Shown here one piece after another: positions 11,036 to 22,740 of a stretch of DNA of 64,000 nucleotides; position 1 is the first letter of the stretch; the number at the start of each line of letters is the position of its first letter. The stretch lies in the NCBI RefSeq assembly GCF_000283155.1, contig NW_004454163.1:25178899-25242898 (forward strand), given 5' to 3'. This stretch comes from Ceratotherium simum simum. Lineage: Eukaryota; Chordata; Mammalia; Perissodactyla; Rhinocerotidae. Under the pieces are notes generated by a model. The model had not been told where the DNA came from. It searched no databases and was given only the letters and a program-made list of their open reading frames with translations. Both the position numbers and the translations under genes were made by a program.

Positions 11036-11544
11036 CTTCCAGACCCCCAAGGAAAGTTTACGGAGATACTGTCATCCAGGGAGAGAGGTCATGTCCTTGG
11101 AGATCCTGCTGAAGGCCAGGCCATAGCAGAACTGGGCATGCAGCAAATCGTGTCTCCACGGAACTCAGTTTTCTATTCTGTGCCTGCTTTTGCCACTGAA
11201 GATTCTTCCTCCACCCAATCAACCCCCTCACATCAAACTGCATCAATAAGGAAAAGAGTGCAGCAACTACATCCCCCTTCCACCTTCTCAAAGCAACTGG
11301 TATCACCCTTTTTTACCTTGTAGTGTGTTTAAATTAATGGACATCCCCCTTCCAGAAATGCTTTCGGGTTTAAACTTTATCTCTCATTGAAGCATGAGGT
11401 AATTTCAAACACAGCAAGTAGATAAAAGAGGTACTTCAAAAGAGCATCCAACTTCCTACAAGTAATGTCTTTGCTATGTTATCCCTTTTACTCAGATAGA
11501 TTCAATTAAAAAAATTATTTTCTTTGAACACCCAACACCAAAGA
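11036..11544. other. Unassigned sequence
   Basis: No gene or repeat family recognised. The short open frames on both strands at 11058-11323 overlap each other and show no known domain. Confidence 0.4.
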
Positions 11545-11955
11545 GTATTCAAGGTCCTATAGGGAACATAGAGGTATAATATTCTCATTTCTGCTGTCAA
11601 GCAATTAAAAGAAATTAGTTGGAGAATAAAGCAAATGCAATACAGTGCTACAATACAGGTGAGGAGTACTAGGAGAGGTCAGAGGAAGGAGAATTTACAC
11701 CTGCTTCATAGAATCAGTGTTGGCTTCATGAAGAAGGAGATATTCGAAATGCACTTTGAGGAAGGGTAGAATTTTAATAGGTGAAGATGAGAAGGTGAGG
11801 TCAAATTAAAAGGGTGGGCAGCGTGAATAAAGCATGTGAAGAAGGACAGCTTGGGGCATATTCAAGGGAAAAATCAGAAAGCAGGATGACTGGAGCACAA
11901 GAGGTTATATGAGAGTAGAGGGAGATCACTTTGAGAAGGGCCAGAAGTATAGTTG
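11545..11955 (-). mobile_element. L2 LINE fragment, antisense
   Basis: Purine-rich, with agtgttggcttcatgaagaa, ggagatattcgaaatgcact, ttgaggaagggtagaatttt and aaagcatgtgaagaaggac in the order seen in antisense L2 3' sequence. Confidence 0.55.
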
Positions 11956-12061
11956 TTTACCAGGGAGACTAAGAAACATCTACCTAAAATGTTACTGAGC
12001 ACACATATAGGACATTTACTTCAAGCAACAGAGAAGAGTATATTACCTTGAAAACTTCCTC

Positions 12062-12236
12062 TATAAAAAAGAAAGAAGAAAGACAGAAAGGCAGAAAGAA
12101 AGGAAGGAAGAATGGAAGAAAGAAAGAGAGAGAGAGAGAAAAGAAAGGAAGAAAGCAAAAAAAGAAAGAGGGAGGGGGGGAAGGTACAGAAGGGGTGGGG
12201 AGGGGAAGAGAAGGGAGAGAAGAGGGGAAGAAAATC
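12062..12236 (+). repeat. GA-rich low-complexity tract (GAAA/GGAA/GAGA)
   Basis: Almost pure purine over about 175 bases, with GAAA, GGAA and GA units grading into a G-rich end. The part 12192-12215 has four G-runs (GGGG, GGGG, GGGG, GGG) with loops of 1, 1 and 7. Overlapping open frames rich in Lys, Glu, Arg and Gly are artefacts of this composition. Confidence 0.9.
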
Positions 12237-12449
12237 CCTAGCTGCTGAAATGCAGGGAGAATTGAAAACTAGAGTGTTTGAGGTGGTGACTGGTAGCGGT
12301 GTTGACCTTTGCAACTTTAAAGTTTGAAACAAGCTAAAGAATTCACATAAAATGCAGACATAGACTGGTAATCCTTCTGGGCCACCAAGCAGAAGTAGAT
12401 TCAAAACCTCTCCAGGAGGACACAGCATCTAACCAGGCCACAGATAAAT

Positions 12450-13000
12450 CCCTGCTGAAGAAAAGCTCACAACTAAAAATTATAAAAATAAACAGATCTG
12501 TACGAGCGATCCAAAGGAACAAGAAACAGTAGGATTAGAACATCAAGAACATCAGGTAAGTAAAATTTTATAGAGAGTATGAAGTAAATATGTTTAAATG
12601 ACTGAAGACAAAAAAAGAAACTCATATCAAAAAAGCAAATAGATTCTATGGGGGGAAAAGGAAATGATAAAGAATCAAATGGAAGTTTTAGAAATAAAAA
12701 TTTTGATCACTGAAATTAAAATCCAAATGAATCACACAGCAGATTAGATACTGCTAAATAGAGAATTAGTAAACTAGAAGGTAGAGCAGGGAGAATTTTC
12801 TGGAATATAATAACAGAGAGATAAAGAAATGGAAAATATGATAGAGAGTTATGAGACTTAGAGGAAAGCACACATCTGTGATGAGTTCTAGAAAGGGAGA
12901 CTAGGGTATTTGGAGGAATAGCAGTATTTGAAGAGAAAAAGGCTGAGAATTCTGCATGATTGTAGATGCAAATCCTCAGATTCAAGATGCACACAGATGA
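12450..13000 (+). pseudogene. L1 LINE ORF1 remnant
   Basis: The segments cagcagattagatactgcta, agagaattagtaaactagaa, aaagaaatggaaaatatgat, cagtatttgaagagaaaaag and caaatcctcagattcaagat correspond in order to the coiled-coil and RNA-binding part of old L1 ORF1. The frame is destroyed by stops and indels. The 188-codon open frame on the opposite strand (12716-13282) is antisense to it and not a gene. Confidence 0.7.
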
Positions 13001-13535
13001 CGTCCTAGATGCCTCTCTCCTGACCCTGGGATGGACCAGAATGAAGAATGCAAGTTTGACTATAGTGTAAGGAAAAGACCCAAACAGGAAATAGTGGCTT
13101 CTGCAGACGAACTGGCTTCTGCCCTGTAGGATTCCCACTTTATGAGCCTTGATCCAGCCCCCTCCCTGCTCTGCCCTCCTGTACTTTGGCTTTTGTCTGT
13201 GTTCTGCCACCAGACCAGGCCTTTGGAGATGTGCCAATTCAAACCCTCGCTCTATTCTGACCAAGGTACTAAAAAATTCCATGTCTTTAATTTCAACTGA
13301 GACTACATGAGAGTTTTATAAATGAAAAAAAAAAAAAACAAAAAACTTAAAAACACCCATATGCTAGCCTATTGTCAAATCACGCAATGCAAAAAAATTC
13401 TTAATTCAAATTTAAGTGAAAGATAGCTTCAATTGTCTTGTCTAGCACAGCTCCTGGATACTCTGTCTTCAAATTCTCTTAGTCTATCTGCCACTTTTAA
13501 AGTATGTTCTGAATATCCTTGTATGATAAATTATG
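13001..13535. other. Unassigned sequence
   Basis: No gene or named repeat recognised. A poly(A) run lies at 13325-13339. Confidence 0.4.
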
Positions 13536-13625
13536 GAAAGAATCCTGGTTTGAAGGTGAGGAGGCCTGAGTTCGGGTCTTAGCTCTGTCAGTGTCTAACT
13601 GCCTAAGCCTGGGAAATCTCCTGAC
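13536..13625 (+). mobile_element. MIR SINE, 5' part
   Basis: Contains gaggcctgagttcgggtctt, agctctgtcagtgtctaact and gcctgggaaatctcctgacc, the tRNA-related and core parts of MIR. Confidence 0.65.
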
Positions 13626-13626
13626 C

Positions 13627-13835
13627 TAATAACAATAGTGACCAGTTTTGAATGCTTGCTGTGGACCAGACCCCGCACTGGGTGTCTTGCATGCATGCTC
13701 TGATTTAATCCTTACAGCAGCACTGTGAGGTAGGGTCTATTACTATCTCCATTTAGAGTTAGATCATTGAGGTCACCTGCCCACAGTTACCTGATTAGAA
13801 GGAAGAGGTCCTATGACTGCAAAACCCAGCATGTC
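13627..13835 (-). mobile_element. MIR SINE, abutting the previous one in opposite orientation
   Basis: Reverse MIR order: taacaatagtgaccagtttt, tgctctgatttaatccttac, agcagcactgtgaggtaggg and ctgcccacagttacctgatt. Confidence 0.75.
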
Positions 13836-14800
13836 AACAGCTACAACCTCCAGCCTCACTGCTCTTTTGTATTTTTCTATCTCAAATGAGGCCTCCTTGC
13901 CACTCTGACATCCTATCACATGTTTATGTGCCTGTGTCTGTGAGTGTGTGTGAAATTGGCGTTCCATTGAAGACGATAAGGAATTTGTATCTACCTTTAG
14001 GGAAAGGAAAGCAAAGACATTGTTCTGTCTTACTTGGATATAATGGCTGATCACTTATAACCAAATGTGGATTTCAAAATTAAAAAATAAAAATTGTGTT
14101 GTATAGATTTTATAATCTTATTTTGAGAAATTATCAAAATATTGGTGTTTATAAAGAAAAGTAGATCAGCTTAGGTAATAACTCGCATCTATTCAATCAG
14201 TTTGAAATCCTGCATTAGAAAATTAAGATTTTAGCCCAGAAAAAGCGTCCATCTCTGGGATGTTGGGCCTCCCCAGAAGGAAAGGACTCGGAAAGCACAT
14301 ACATAGCAATTTGCCATCTGAATCCTCTACAAAGCGAGGCTGTTTAATCACTTGCCAACTTCCCAAAAATACCCTCATTGCCTTCTTACTTTCTCTTTTT
14401 TCGCCCTTTACTTCTTTCCCTCTCTTGTCCTTGACACCTCTCTAAACCCTACCTAGTCGATTGTTGCAATGCGAGGCCCACTTCTTACCCTCCTTCTCAC
14501 AAGCCCTTCCCTCAGTTGGCCAACCCAGGCTATGGGATATGTGAGCCTCCTCCTCCAAATTCTTTAGAGCCTTTGCAGTGGTTTCCTCTCACTGAGCACT
14601 TATCTTTTACTGCCTGTTTTGTTAGTTAAGAGTTATGTGAAAGTAGAGGCCAGTCTTAGTATTTGTCACTGTTTTAAACCTACTCTCTTTGCACATTGTA
14701 TATATCATATACAAATATAAATAATATCTATGTGTGTGTGTATATATATGATAAATATAGAGGTATGATCCACATGGATACATGTGCATTATCTTAGTAT
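13836..14800. other. Unassigned sequence with short TG/TA repeat
   Basis: Mostly unassigned. The part about 14500-14720 may be a diverged L2 3' end. A short TG/TA dinucleotide tract lies at 14731-14751. Confidence 0.4.
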
Positions 14801-15200
14801 TTGTTTGAGTGTAAGAAACAGAAATCTATTCCACCTAATTTAAGACCAGGGGGATTTGTTATAAGGGTACAAGGATGTCACAGAGAACCTCAGTGCAGGA
14901 AGTACAGCCAGTCCTCAGAAGACTGAACTAGACCTGGAAAACCATCAGAAGCAAAAGCAGCTACTTTCTCAGTCTCTTTTTTCTCTCTGGGGCCACATGA
15001 TCTACCATCTGCTCCATTCTCTTTCTTTTCTCAGCCAGACGGCCTCTCTCCGCACCAAGTTTTCATGGGCCAGGGAGCACCATGACCTCTAGTCTCTTGT
15101 CTCTTAGTTTAAACTCTTAAGAGAGAGAATCTGAATGGCTCAGGTCATGGGTCAGGTGTCCAGCCCTAGTCCCACCAACTGTGGCCAAAGAGGAGTAAAA
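14801..15200. mobile_element. Probable old interspersed repeat, family not assigned
   Basis: The layout (gtttgagtgtaagaaacaga, gttataagggtacaaggatg, then a pyrimidine-rich block and a ggctcaggtcatgggtcagg end) is reminiscent of a medium-reiterated mammalian repeat. I cannot name the family, so this is a weak call. Confidence 0.35.
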
Positions 15201-15334
15201 TTCAAAAATGACAAAACAAGGCAGGAGAGGCCCAACCCTTCGGCTATGGCAGCGAGTTGGCACGGGAGCAGTTCTAAAGAAAGGAATATATACGCATATT
15301 GTTTTCTTTTAAAACTATATTGATTATGTACTAA

Positions 15335-15370
15335 GTGTGTGTGTGTGTGTATGTGTGTGTGTATGCGTGT
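15335..15370. repeat. (TG)n microsatellite
   Basis: TG repeats with single interruptions (ta and gc). Suitable length for polymorphism. Confidence 0.9.
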
Positions 15371-16566
15371 AATGAGCAAGTGAGCAAGTTAATACTTTGA
15401 AGATTTGCTTATAAATTTCTTGCTGAAGAAAAACAAAAAATGAGTATTTTTCCAATGGAAAAATAAAGACGAGAAAAAGTTGTTGGAGGCTTGTAAGGAC
15501 AGAGATGAAAATAGGATATAAAATTCAATATAAAAGTACTCTTTTGGAAAATGTTCTTTAAGAAAGAATATTCTGACATCTATACGCAGGGTGGGCAGAA
15601 TCTGGAAACAACAGCGGGCAGGAAGCCCACTTGGAGCTGGGATTTTATAATCTTCTGTTCATAATATAGAACCAGACCACAAAGGTTTAAAGAACGTAGA
15701 CTAAGCGTCCCTCACTCAGCAGACAGCATTTTGTTCAAGATATTTAAAGATTAAAAGCTGAAGCAGTTAGTCTACTGTGTAATATTTACCGATTTGAGCT
15801 GCTCTACTATACAGACATCTTACACATAAATTTAACTATTATTATTGTGTTGCCCTTTTCCAAGAAAGGGTAAAGTAGATTTGTAGGAGCACTTAACACA
15901 TGTAAATCCCCCACCTCTTTAAACCAAAGTGCATTATATTAAAGAGCTACATAAATTTTGCAAGTATTCTGTCCTTTTGAGATCATAGCACTGTTCCTTC
16001 TCGCAACACAATTAAAGCGATGCCTCTTTGTAAGCCGATTCCATGAACGCCAATCGAAGATATCTCACAAAAGACATTGCTTTTGCCAAGTGTGTAATTG
16101 CACCGAGGATATAACTATGAGCAGAGTTTCCAGACTTGGGTATTGCAAGGGCTCTGTCAGCAAATAGCTCTTTCATTGGCCAGCACAACCTTCTTTGAAC
16201 TTTATTTACTCATTTATTGTGCTTTACCGAGTTTTCTTAAGACTGGCTTTAAAAAATGATTTAAAGCATGGCTTCCTTCAAACAGCTAATAGTCCATAAA
16301 ACGGCTTAGTGCTTGCAAAAGAATGCTCAAATTGATAGTGGTGGAATCTCAAATGCTATATTTTTCCACTGATAAGGTGCAACCCAGGCAGAGATAGCCT
16401 GATTTTTGTCTGTCTCCTCACCAGTATGTTTCCCCAGCTCAGTTCTAAAAGAAGCCAACGTTGTATTTCATATTGAAGATGGTCTATGCCAAATGATTTT
16501 TAATTTTTTGATCAGCGTAATTTATTAAAAATGTAATTTGTCCAAGAGGTTAATGACAATTATTTT
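15371..16566. other. Repeat-poor sequence, candidate conserved noncoding element
   Basis: No gene or repeat recognised. About 15950-16340 retains roughly eight CpGs in 400 bases (for example ttctcgcaac, aagcgatg, gaacgccaatcgaag, caccgagg, aaacggc), more than neighbouring DNA. There is no open frame beyond 69 codons. Confidence 0.4.
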
Positions 16567-16631
16567 GATTAAAAATTATAAATATATAAATTATAAGTAT
16601 ATATTTATAAATTATAAAAAATATATATATG
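16567..16631. repeat. AT-rich low-complexity tract
   Basis: Alternating AT and TATAAAT motifs, with almost no G or C. Confidence 0.85.
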
Positions 16632-16904
16632 TATTTGACCAAATCATATAACGTTCCCATAAATTTTACTAGAGAAAAAACAAGTAAGGGATTTAGTTGT
16701 CTTATCTAATCAGGCTTAGATAGTAACTTTATGAGAAAAGTTGGTTTTGCAAAGTCAGGTTTGGAATTCAACTATTTCTAGACTCAATGATTTCAACATG
16801 TGCTATGTGATATGTATGTCTTTTAAGAGGCTAGATAATATGAGATCATGAGCTTTGAAATATACTTCCTAAATAACATTTCATAACAGTATCAAGTTAA
16901 CAGT
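16632..16904. other. Unassigned AT-rich sequence
   Basis: No recognisable feature. Confidence 0.4.
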
Positions 16905-17055
16905 TGAGTGCACAGTATTCCATCATATGGCTCTGATGTAATTTATTATGGTGATTTATTTACCTAATCTCTGATTGTTAGACAATTTATATTTCTAATC
17001 TTTCACCATTATAAATAATTCTGCAGTGAACATCCTTATAGATAAGTAATATCCT
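16905..17055. mobile_element. L1 LINE fragment
   Basis: Contains acagtattccatcatatggc, atttattatggtgatttatt, accattataaataattctgc and agtgaacatccttatagata, a pattern of old L1M 3' regions. I do not commit to an orientation. Confidence 0.6.
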
Positions 17056-17084
17056 TTAAATTTGTCTCCCTGGCTCTTCTCTTC

Positions 17085-17285
17085 CTTTGCTTCAAATTGA
17101 TCTAATCTACCTTTGATTTAGGAAGATTATTCTAATGGAAGGAACACTTTGTTGAAAATAAGATAGTCAAATATTCTTGCTGTATTCAGAGCCTCCACAA
17201 TCTAGTTTTTATCTCCTGTTTCTTCTTGATCCCCCTGTGATCTCCCAAGGCTCTGCTACTTGAAGTTTGGCTACTACTACTAGTT
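17085..17285 (+). mobile_element. L2 LINE fragment
   Basis: The order gaagattattctaatggaag, agcctccacaatctagtttt, tgatctcccaaggctctgct and acttgaagtttggctact follows the sense strand of the L2 3' region (the ccctccacaatctggcc block). Confidence 0.6.
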
Positions 17286-17564
17286 GAGCTTCACATTAGC
17301 ATCCAAACCACTTTTCCTTAGGGAGAGAGAATTGGGGGAAGAGTCCTTCCTGGGAAATTTTGAAACTAGAACCATGATAGAGAAAATGTTCTTTTTCCAG
17401 ATGACTGAGGTAGTAATGTGTAAACCTTAGAAGCTTATGCTACCATGTGAACTCTGGAAAAAGACAAAGTTTGTCTACAGAAGGAGAAGAGTGAGCAGAG
17501 GGAGAGAGAAGAGAGAGAGACTGATGGACATTCTAACTGAGTTGAGAAGAAAGAGAAAGAGGAA

Positions 17565-17680
17565 TCAAAGCATCTTTTCCCTGGAGGCATATAAGCACAG
17601 AACAATGGAGGGAATGTGGGAGAGGAGATTCAAGCCTTGGAGAGTGGTTGAACTAGATAATTAGTTCTGTTCGTCTCACT
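17565..17680 (+). mobile_element. CR1/L3-like LINE 3' fragment
   Basis: Contains ccctggaggcatataagcac, gggaatgtgggagaggagat and gagtggttgaactagataat, resembling the 3' end of CR1/L3 elements (tggactagatgacct type). Confidence 0.45.
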
Positions 17681-20084
17681 GCTGCCCAGACAAGTCAAGT
17701 TCACAGAGTTGGATTGAGGAGTGGACCACCCAAGTGAGTGTATGGTACAGCACCATGTAAATGTATTAAAATATTCCTACGGATATTTTACAATGTTAGA
17801 ATATCCCCAGGAGTATTCCAATGACACTAGAAATGTAGTGAGATGGAGCAAATTGTACTTCTAAAACTCTTCTCAGCAAGACTCCTACACGTGTAGGAAG
17901 GCATTCTTTGACGAGCTGCCTGGAGTGGCAGACGACGCACCCTTCCCCTATGAGACAGGCTTGAGGCTCAACAGATGGTCTTAAAATTACCTTGAAACAA
18001 GATTGGATCATCTTAAAATCAAGCCTCTCCTGGTGTTGAGTGAGGTGAATGTGTTTGGAACCAAAGCTGAATTTATTTGAGAAGGAAGATCTTTGAGTGC
18101 TGCCACTCATCTCTTTATTCTTTGCCCTTTTCTTCATGTAACTTCTTATTCTTTTTCTTTTCTGAACAAATTTAGAGAACGTCAGTTTGAAGGAGTGCCA
18201 AATTAAAAGCCTACAAAGAGCACCCTTATTTTAGCCTATGGAGGGAACTGGCATGTCTGGTCCTGTGTGATCATTTCCTTCTCTGCATTTCCTTTTCTTA
18301 GGCTCTTCCCCCACTTCTCTACATATGCTTTTTTTTTCAAGGACTAGCTAAAATTCTATCTATTTTAGCCAACAGTGGCTCCATCTAAGCTACCACCTAT
18401 ACCAACCTTGAATCCTCTGCAGAAAGGTTAATGTGAGTTAGAGACTCAACAAATCTGTACCCTGGATGTGATCCCTGCAAACATTAGTTGACACAAGGGC
18501 ATCCGTGCTGTTAGCTGGCAGCAGAAAGCAGGTCTGTCTCCTATGTAGGGGCACCCAAGAACTTCTATGCCCCTATGACACCTTACTTCCTCTGGAATAC
18601 CAGACCAGAGGTTTAAACAAGAAGTCTACATTATCGTAATTAGGTGCTATTCTTCTTATTATTTAAATCAACTTCTGAATGGCTCTCGGGTTTTGACAAG
18701 AATCTGTTCTATATTTTAGAAAATGCAGAGATGGAAAAAGAAATATAATCACAAAACCCAGACTCTAACAGGCAGCAGGTGGAGGCCAGTTGAATGGCAG
18801 GCATCCCTCCTAACTCGAGGCTGTGGCAGTGCTGCCAACTACTCAACATTTTCATGAAGGAAGTGAAAAGAAGAAAATGTATTTGGCAGTTTTAATCAGA
18901 TAATTACTTTTTTTTTTTTAAGGTATGTTGACTATAATTCCTAGGTTTTTACCATCTGTTTAAACTTAAGTAGAAGAGCATCACTCCTGAACTGACCATG
19001 CTATGTGATGAATGCGCTCTTGAAATGAATGCTTTCAGATGGTTTCCTTTTATGAAACGCGCACAAAGATGTGTAGTGTGGTGGTGGAGCCAGCCTTGTA
19101 AGACATCTGGCCACAATATGTGCCTCATTAAGTTACACCTGTAAGTGTGGGGTCATTTTTTATACCAGTAATATTAATAATAAAGCCTTCATTGAATAGG
19201 ATTATTAATGGTGCCAGGTGGAGGATGTGGTATTACTTATAGCCTGGTAGGGGATTGGTTAATGTCTCCTCCCGCCAACGTTTCTGGTTTCGTGTTTATA
19301 GACAGAACGCTCCAGATGATGGCTGGCAATGTAGCCATTGAGAAAATGAATTCTCTCTCTTTCCCATCAGCAAGAAAATTTACAACAGTTGGTGGAGAAT
19401 TTGAATGAATCTATTTTCTAATTTTGAACTCATAATCTCACTGAAGAGCAAGTTAGGTATTTACCAATTAATTCAAGAAATTAAAAAGTCAGTCTCAAAG
19501 TTTTAATTTCTCTAACTTGACTCAAATTGAAACTTTTCCATTCTAGCCATCTCCTCTCACTTCTTATTTCAAGAGGCATTCATCTCTGCATTTTCCCTTT
19601 GTGGTCACAAACTGAAAATCGGAGAAAAAACTAAGAAGAAATCTAAAACCTTTCCTTCCTTCTGTGGAATGTTTGCTTTGCTATTTTAAAATGCAAGACT
19701 TGTAACAGAAGGAAATAGATGCACGAGGTAGGATACTTTTTACTGTGCATTACTACAGGTGTCAGCAAGTCTGGTCAATTCAGAGTATTGTTTGGTCTCG
19801 CGGCCGGATCCCAAGATTTAGAACACCAACCCATGTTTTAGCTTCAGATTACATGCAACTAGGATAAGATTTTAAATTTAACAAGGCAATTGTTGAATGT
19901 TAATTAAATTGTATTTGAGTAATAAAATTCAATTGATTACTAGGAGCATGCTTATAAAAGGCATAATGGAAAAATTGTCTTTTATATATCTTTAGTCATT
20001 CGTAAATACACATATACATCAATTTGCACACAAACAATAAACTAATAAAATGTTAAAAAAGTCTATTTGCGTCTCACTTTACAG
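17681..20084. other. Unassigned intergenic sequence
   Basis: About 2.4 kb without a gene or a repeat I can name. The T-run at 18909-18919 and a few pyrimidine-rich segments are low complexity. About 19840-19935 is AT-rich with gttaattaaattg-type homeodomain-like sites. Confidence 0.4.
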
Positions 20085-20265
20085 TTTAAAAGTGATTTTT
20101 CGCATACATTATATTAACAGCTCCATAAAGTAGGTAGTAGTGTTATCTTCATTTTGCAGAGAAGAAAACTGAAGTTAGAGAATGATATTCTCAAGATACA
20201 CAGCCAGCAAGTAGCCGCTTCAAAACTGAAACCCACCCCCATTGAATCTAAACTTTTATGTTTTT
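20085..20265 (-). mobile_element. MIR SINE
   Basis: Reverse MIR order: ataaagtaggtagtagtgtt, cattttgcagagaagaaaac, tgaagttagagaatgatatt and acacagccagcaagtagccg. Confidence 0.7.
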
Positions 20266-20369
20266 TTCCACTCCACCATCTGTTTCCCCTTTCCCAGCCA
20301 ATTAACTCCCCTTAAGAAAATCCTAAAATCCAGGAATGACTTCCACGCTACCTCATTTTAGTATAAATC

Positions 20370-20695
20370 CATTTGCATAATCTGGATGAATCTCATCAAG
20401 TGGATGAGTGGAGAAAGACAGACACAAAGAATACATACCGTATGAATTCATTTCTGTGAAGTTCAAGTCAATTAAAACTAATCTAAGGTGGCAGAAGTCA
20501 GCACAGTGGTTACCTCTAGGGAAGGGTGTTGACTGAGAGAGAGCATGAGGGAGACTTCTGGGGTGTAGAAATATTCTGTATCTTCATCTGAGTGGCAATG
20601 ATACAGATATGCACATAAAAGTTACCTGAACACTTAAGATTTGTGAAATTTACTGTAACTATGTCATACCTCAATTAAGAATTAATTTTAAAAAG
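20370..20695 (+). mobile_element. L1 LINE 3' UTR
   Basis: Contains agacagacacaaagaataca, gtatgaattcatttctgtga, ggttacctctagggaagg, atgtcatacctcaattaaga and an A-rich end, the usual 3' end of old L1M elements. Confidence 0.75.
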
Positions 20696-20789
20696 GAAGT
20701 TATTACATTGCCGGCAAATATTTACTAAATGTTCCTGAAATATGTCTTCTTATTTTCTCTTTCCGGAAAACGAATCATCCCTTTCCAGA

Positions 20790-21025
20790 TCCTCCAGGCT
20801 TTTTCGTGCCCTGATTATCTATTCTAACAGTGCCCAACTATTTCTTCTCTCATTTTTCACAATATTTTATAATTGCCTAAATACAAGGTTGTCTCTCTCT
20901 CAAAGGCGAGGAACCATTTCTTCCCCATGTGTGTATTCCCAATATCTAGCGTAGTACCTGGCATGAGATACTTACTTAATAATTGCTTCTTAAAAGAAAA
21001 AAACATGAATAAATGAATGAATGAG
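20790..21025 (+). mobile_element. L2 LINE 3' end
   Basis: Ends with aggcgaggaaccatttcttc, tagcgtagtacctggcatga and an (AATG)n stub near 21005-21022, the normal terminus of L2. Confidence 0.65.
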
Positions 21026-22489
21026 CCAAATGGCTTTTCACTTTACTGTTTTATAACTGAGGTGTAGGATGTGGGTTATGTTAGGATATCTTGTAAGACC
21101 AGGAAACCATCCCATAGATGGGGCTTTCCAAGAAGTCCTGGGTCACCTTTTTTAAAAGGCTGCTGTACTTAAACCACCATCACCACCAACAACAACCTGG
21201 AGATACAGCACAAGCGCCAATGAGACCACTTACTTCCACTGTTGGATCTGATTGTCTCCCTTTCAGGCTTTACTATTTACATGGCTTCCCCTGCTTATGC
21301 CAAGGAGGAGCCCTCACCTACAATCTTTTCTGCATTCCTGCCGAGGTTCTGGCCCTTTGACCAGTTCTCCCCCAAATTCCTCTACTGTGGGAATTTTACT
21401 CACAGTCTGTCTAAAACAAAACAAACCTAAACCCTGGCATCTGTCACTCCAGCCTCTTTTTCATCAGTCTCACCTGTCAGTCTCTCTTGTTCATCTGAGT
21501 TCCAAGCTCAGCATAAGCAACTGTCACCATTTCACCAATTCTAAACAACGGCTTCCCATTTTGAAGGTTTGCAGTTTCTGTTGCAGTTTTTGTTTTGTGC
21601 CTCTCCTTGTGGCAAGACTGGCCCTTAGCATAACTGTGAAGAAAACAGATTGTTCTGGTATATCCCTTTGTGTCTCCTTTCTCCAGCCGTTTTACTCTTT
21701 CTCTTCCAGACTGGGTTAAAAGGACTCCAGATGAGCCTGACCAGTTCCAGGAGAGTCCCTGGGTTGGTAATGCTCTGATAACAGAATGGTCGGATTGTGA
21801 ATTTTGTCCTCTTGGCCTAAGCCTACTCAGTTGACTTGTTTACTGTTGTCATCTCCACAATCTGCTCTCCATTTGGAGTGAAAATTCTCTAGAAGATTGT
21901 GTTTCTTTTGAGGGTCTGGCATGAAGGGTCTGTTTCTGCTTTGGAGCGGCTAAGCAGCCTTAGACAAGTGCTAGCATTCACCTGCTTGACAAAAGTATAG
22001 TCATTGGCCAAGGCCATGTTGCCTATGAAACCACGTTTTTGTTTTTTTTTTTTTTATTTGTCTTCATGAAGTTGCTTGGATTGTATAGATATTCAGCATT
22101 TAATGGGCTTTGTGCTCTTTATTCTCTGGGCAGGAAAGTCAGGCAGTCAGATGCAGGGTCCATGAAAATACCTTGGAGGGTCATAGAAGTGATGGGATTT
22201 CAGGACTGAGGAAAAATCTATGGGCTTTTCTTTCTCCCATTCATACTTCTTAACCCCTTATCTGGGTACCTTCCATGGTGATAAAGAAGGAGAGAGAATA
22301 GCAAATAGGAATTGAATTAGTACAGAAAAAGGAGAAGCTATGCCAAATGTAAAAGCCACAACTCTGTGTGGTGCTAATTCCTGAGGCTCTGTTAGACCAC
22401 AAGGCATATTGGATTTGCTCCCTCCAAAACTTTAAGTATTTGTCCTATGCACCTGAGCTATGGCATCTTCCGATGAATGAAGACACGTG
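21026..22489. other. Unassigned intergenic sequence
   Basis: About 1.5 kb. Pyrimidine-rich sequence at 21240-21720 produces a 155-codon open frame without known similarity. A T-run lies at 22041-22055. No gene is supported. Confidence 0.4.
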
Positions 22490-22740
22490 TTTAGTGCCAT
22501 AGTCAAGTGCAGGATTTGGCGTCAGAGGCGACTGCATTCCAGTTCTGACAGTTTCTTACTGGAACACTGGGGCTCTTCTCTAAGCCTCAGTTTCCTCATC
22601 AGTGAAATTAGGATAATAATACAGACCACCGCAAACTGCTTTAAGTATTAGTCGAGATAAGAGAAAAAAGCCCTATAAATGGAAAAACTTTGCACATATG
22701 ATCAGATATTAGTTGTGACTACCCTGCCTCTTGCTGACTG
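22490..22740 (+). mobile_element. MIR SINE, near full length
   Basis: Contains ggatttggcgtcagaggcga, ctgcattccagttctgacag, aagcctcagtttcctcatca, gtgaaattaggataataata and an end region with the cgagataagagaaaaaagcc block. Confidence 0.8.

Noticed and set aside
12716..13282. Longest open frame (minus strand, 188 codons)
   Set aside because: It runs antisense through an L1 ORF1 remnant, is rich in Ser/Leu/Phe from purine-rich DNA, and shows no known domain.
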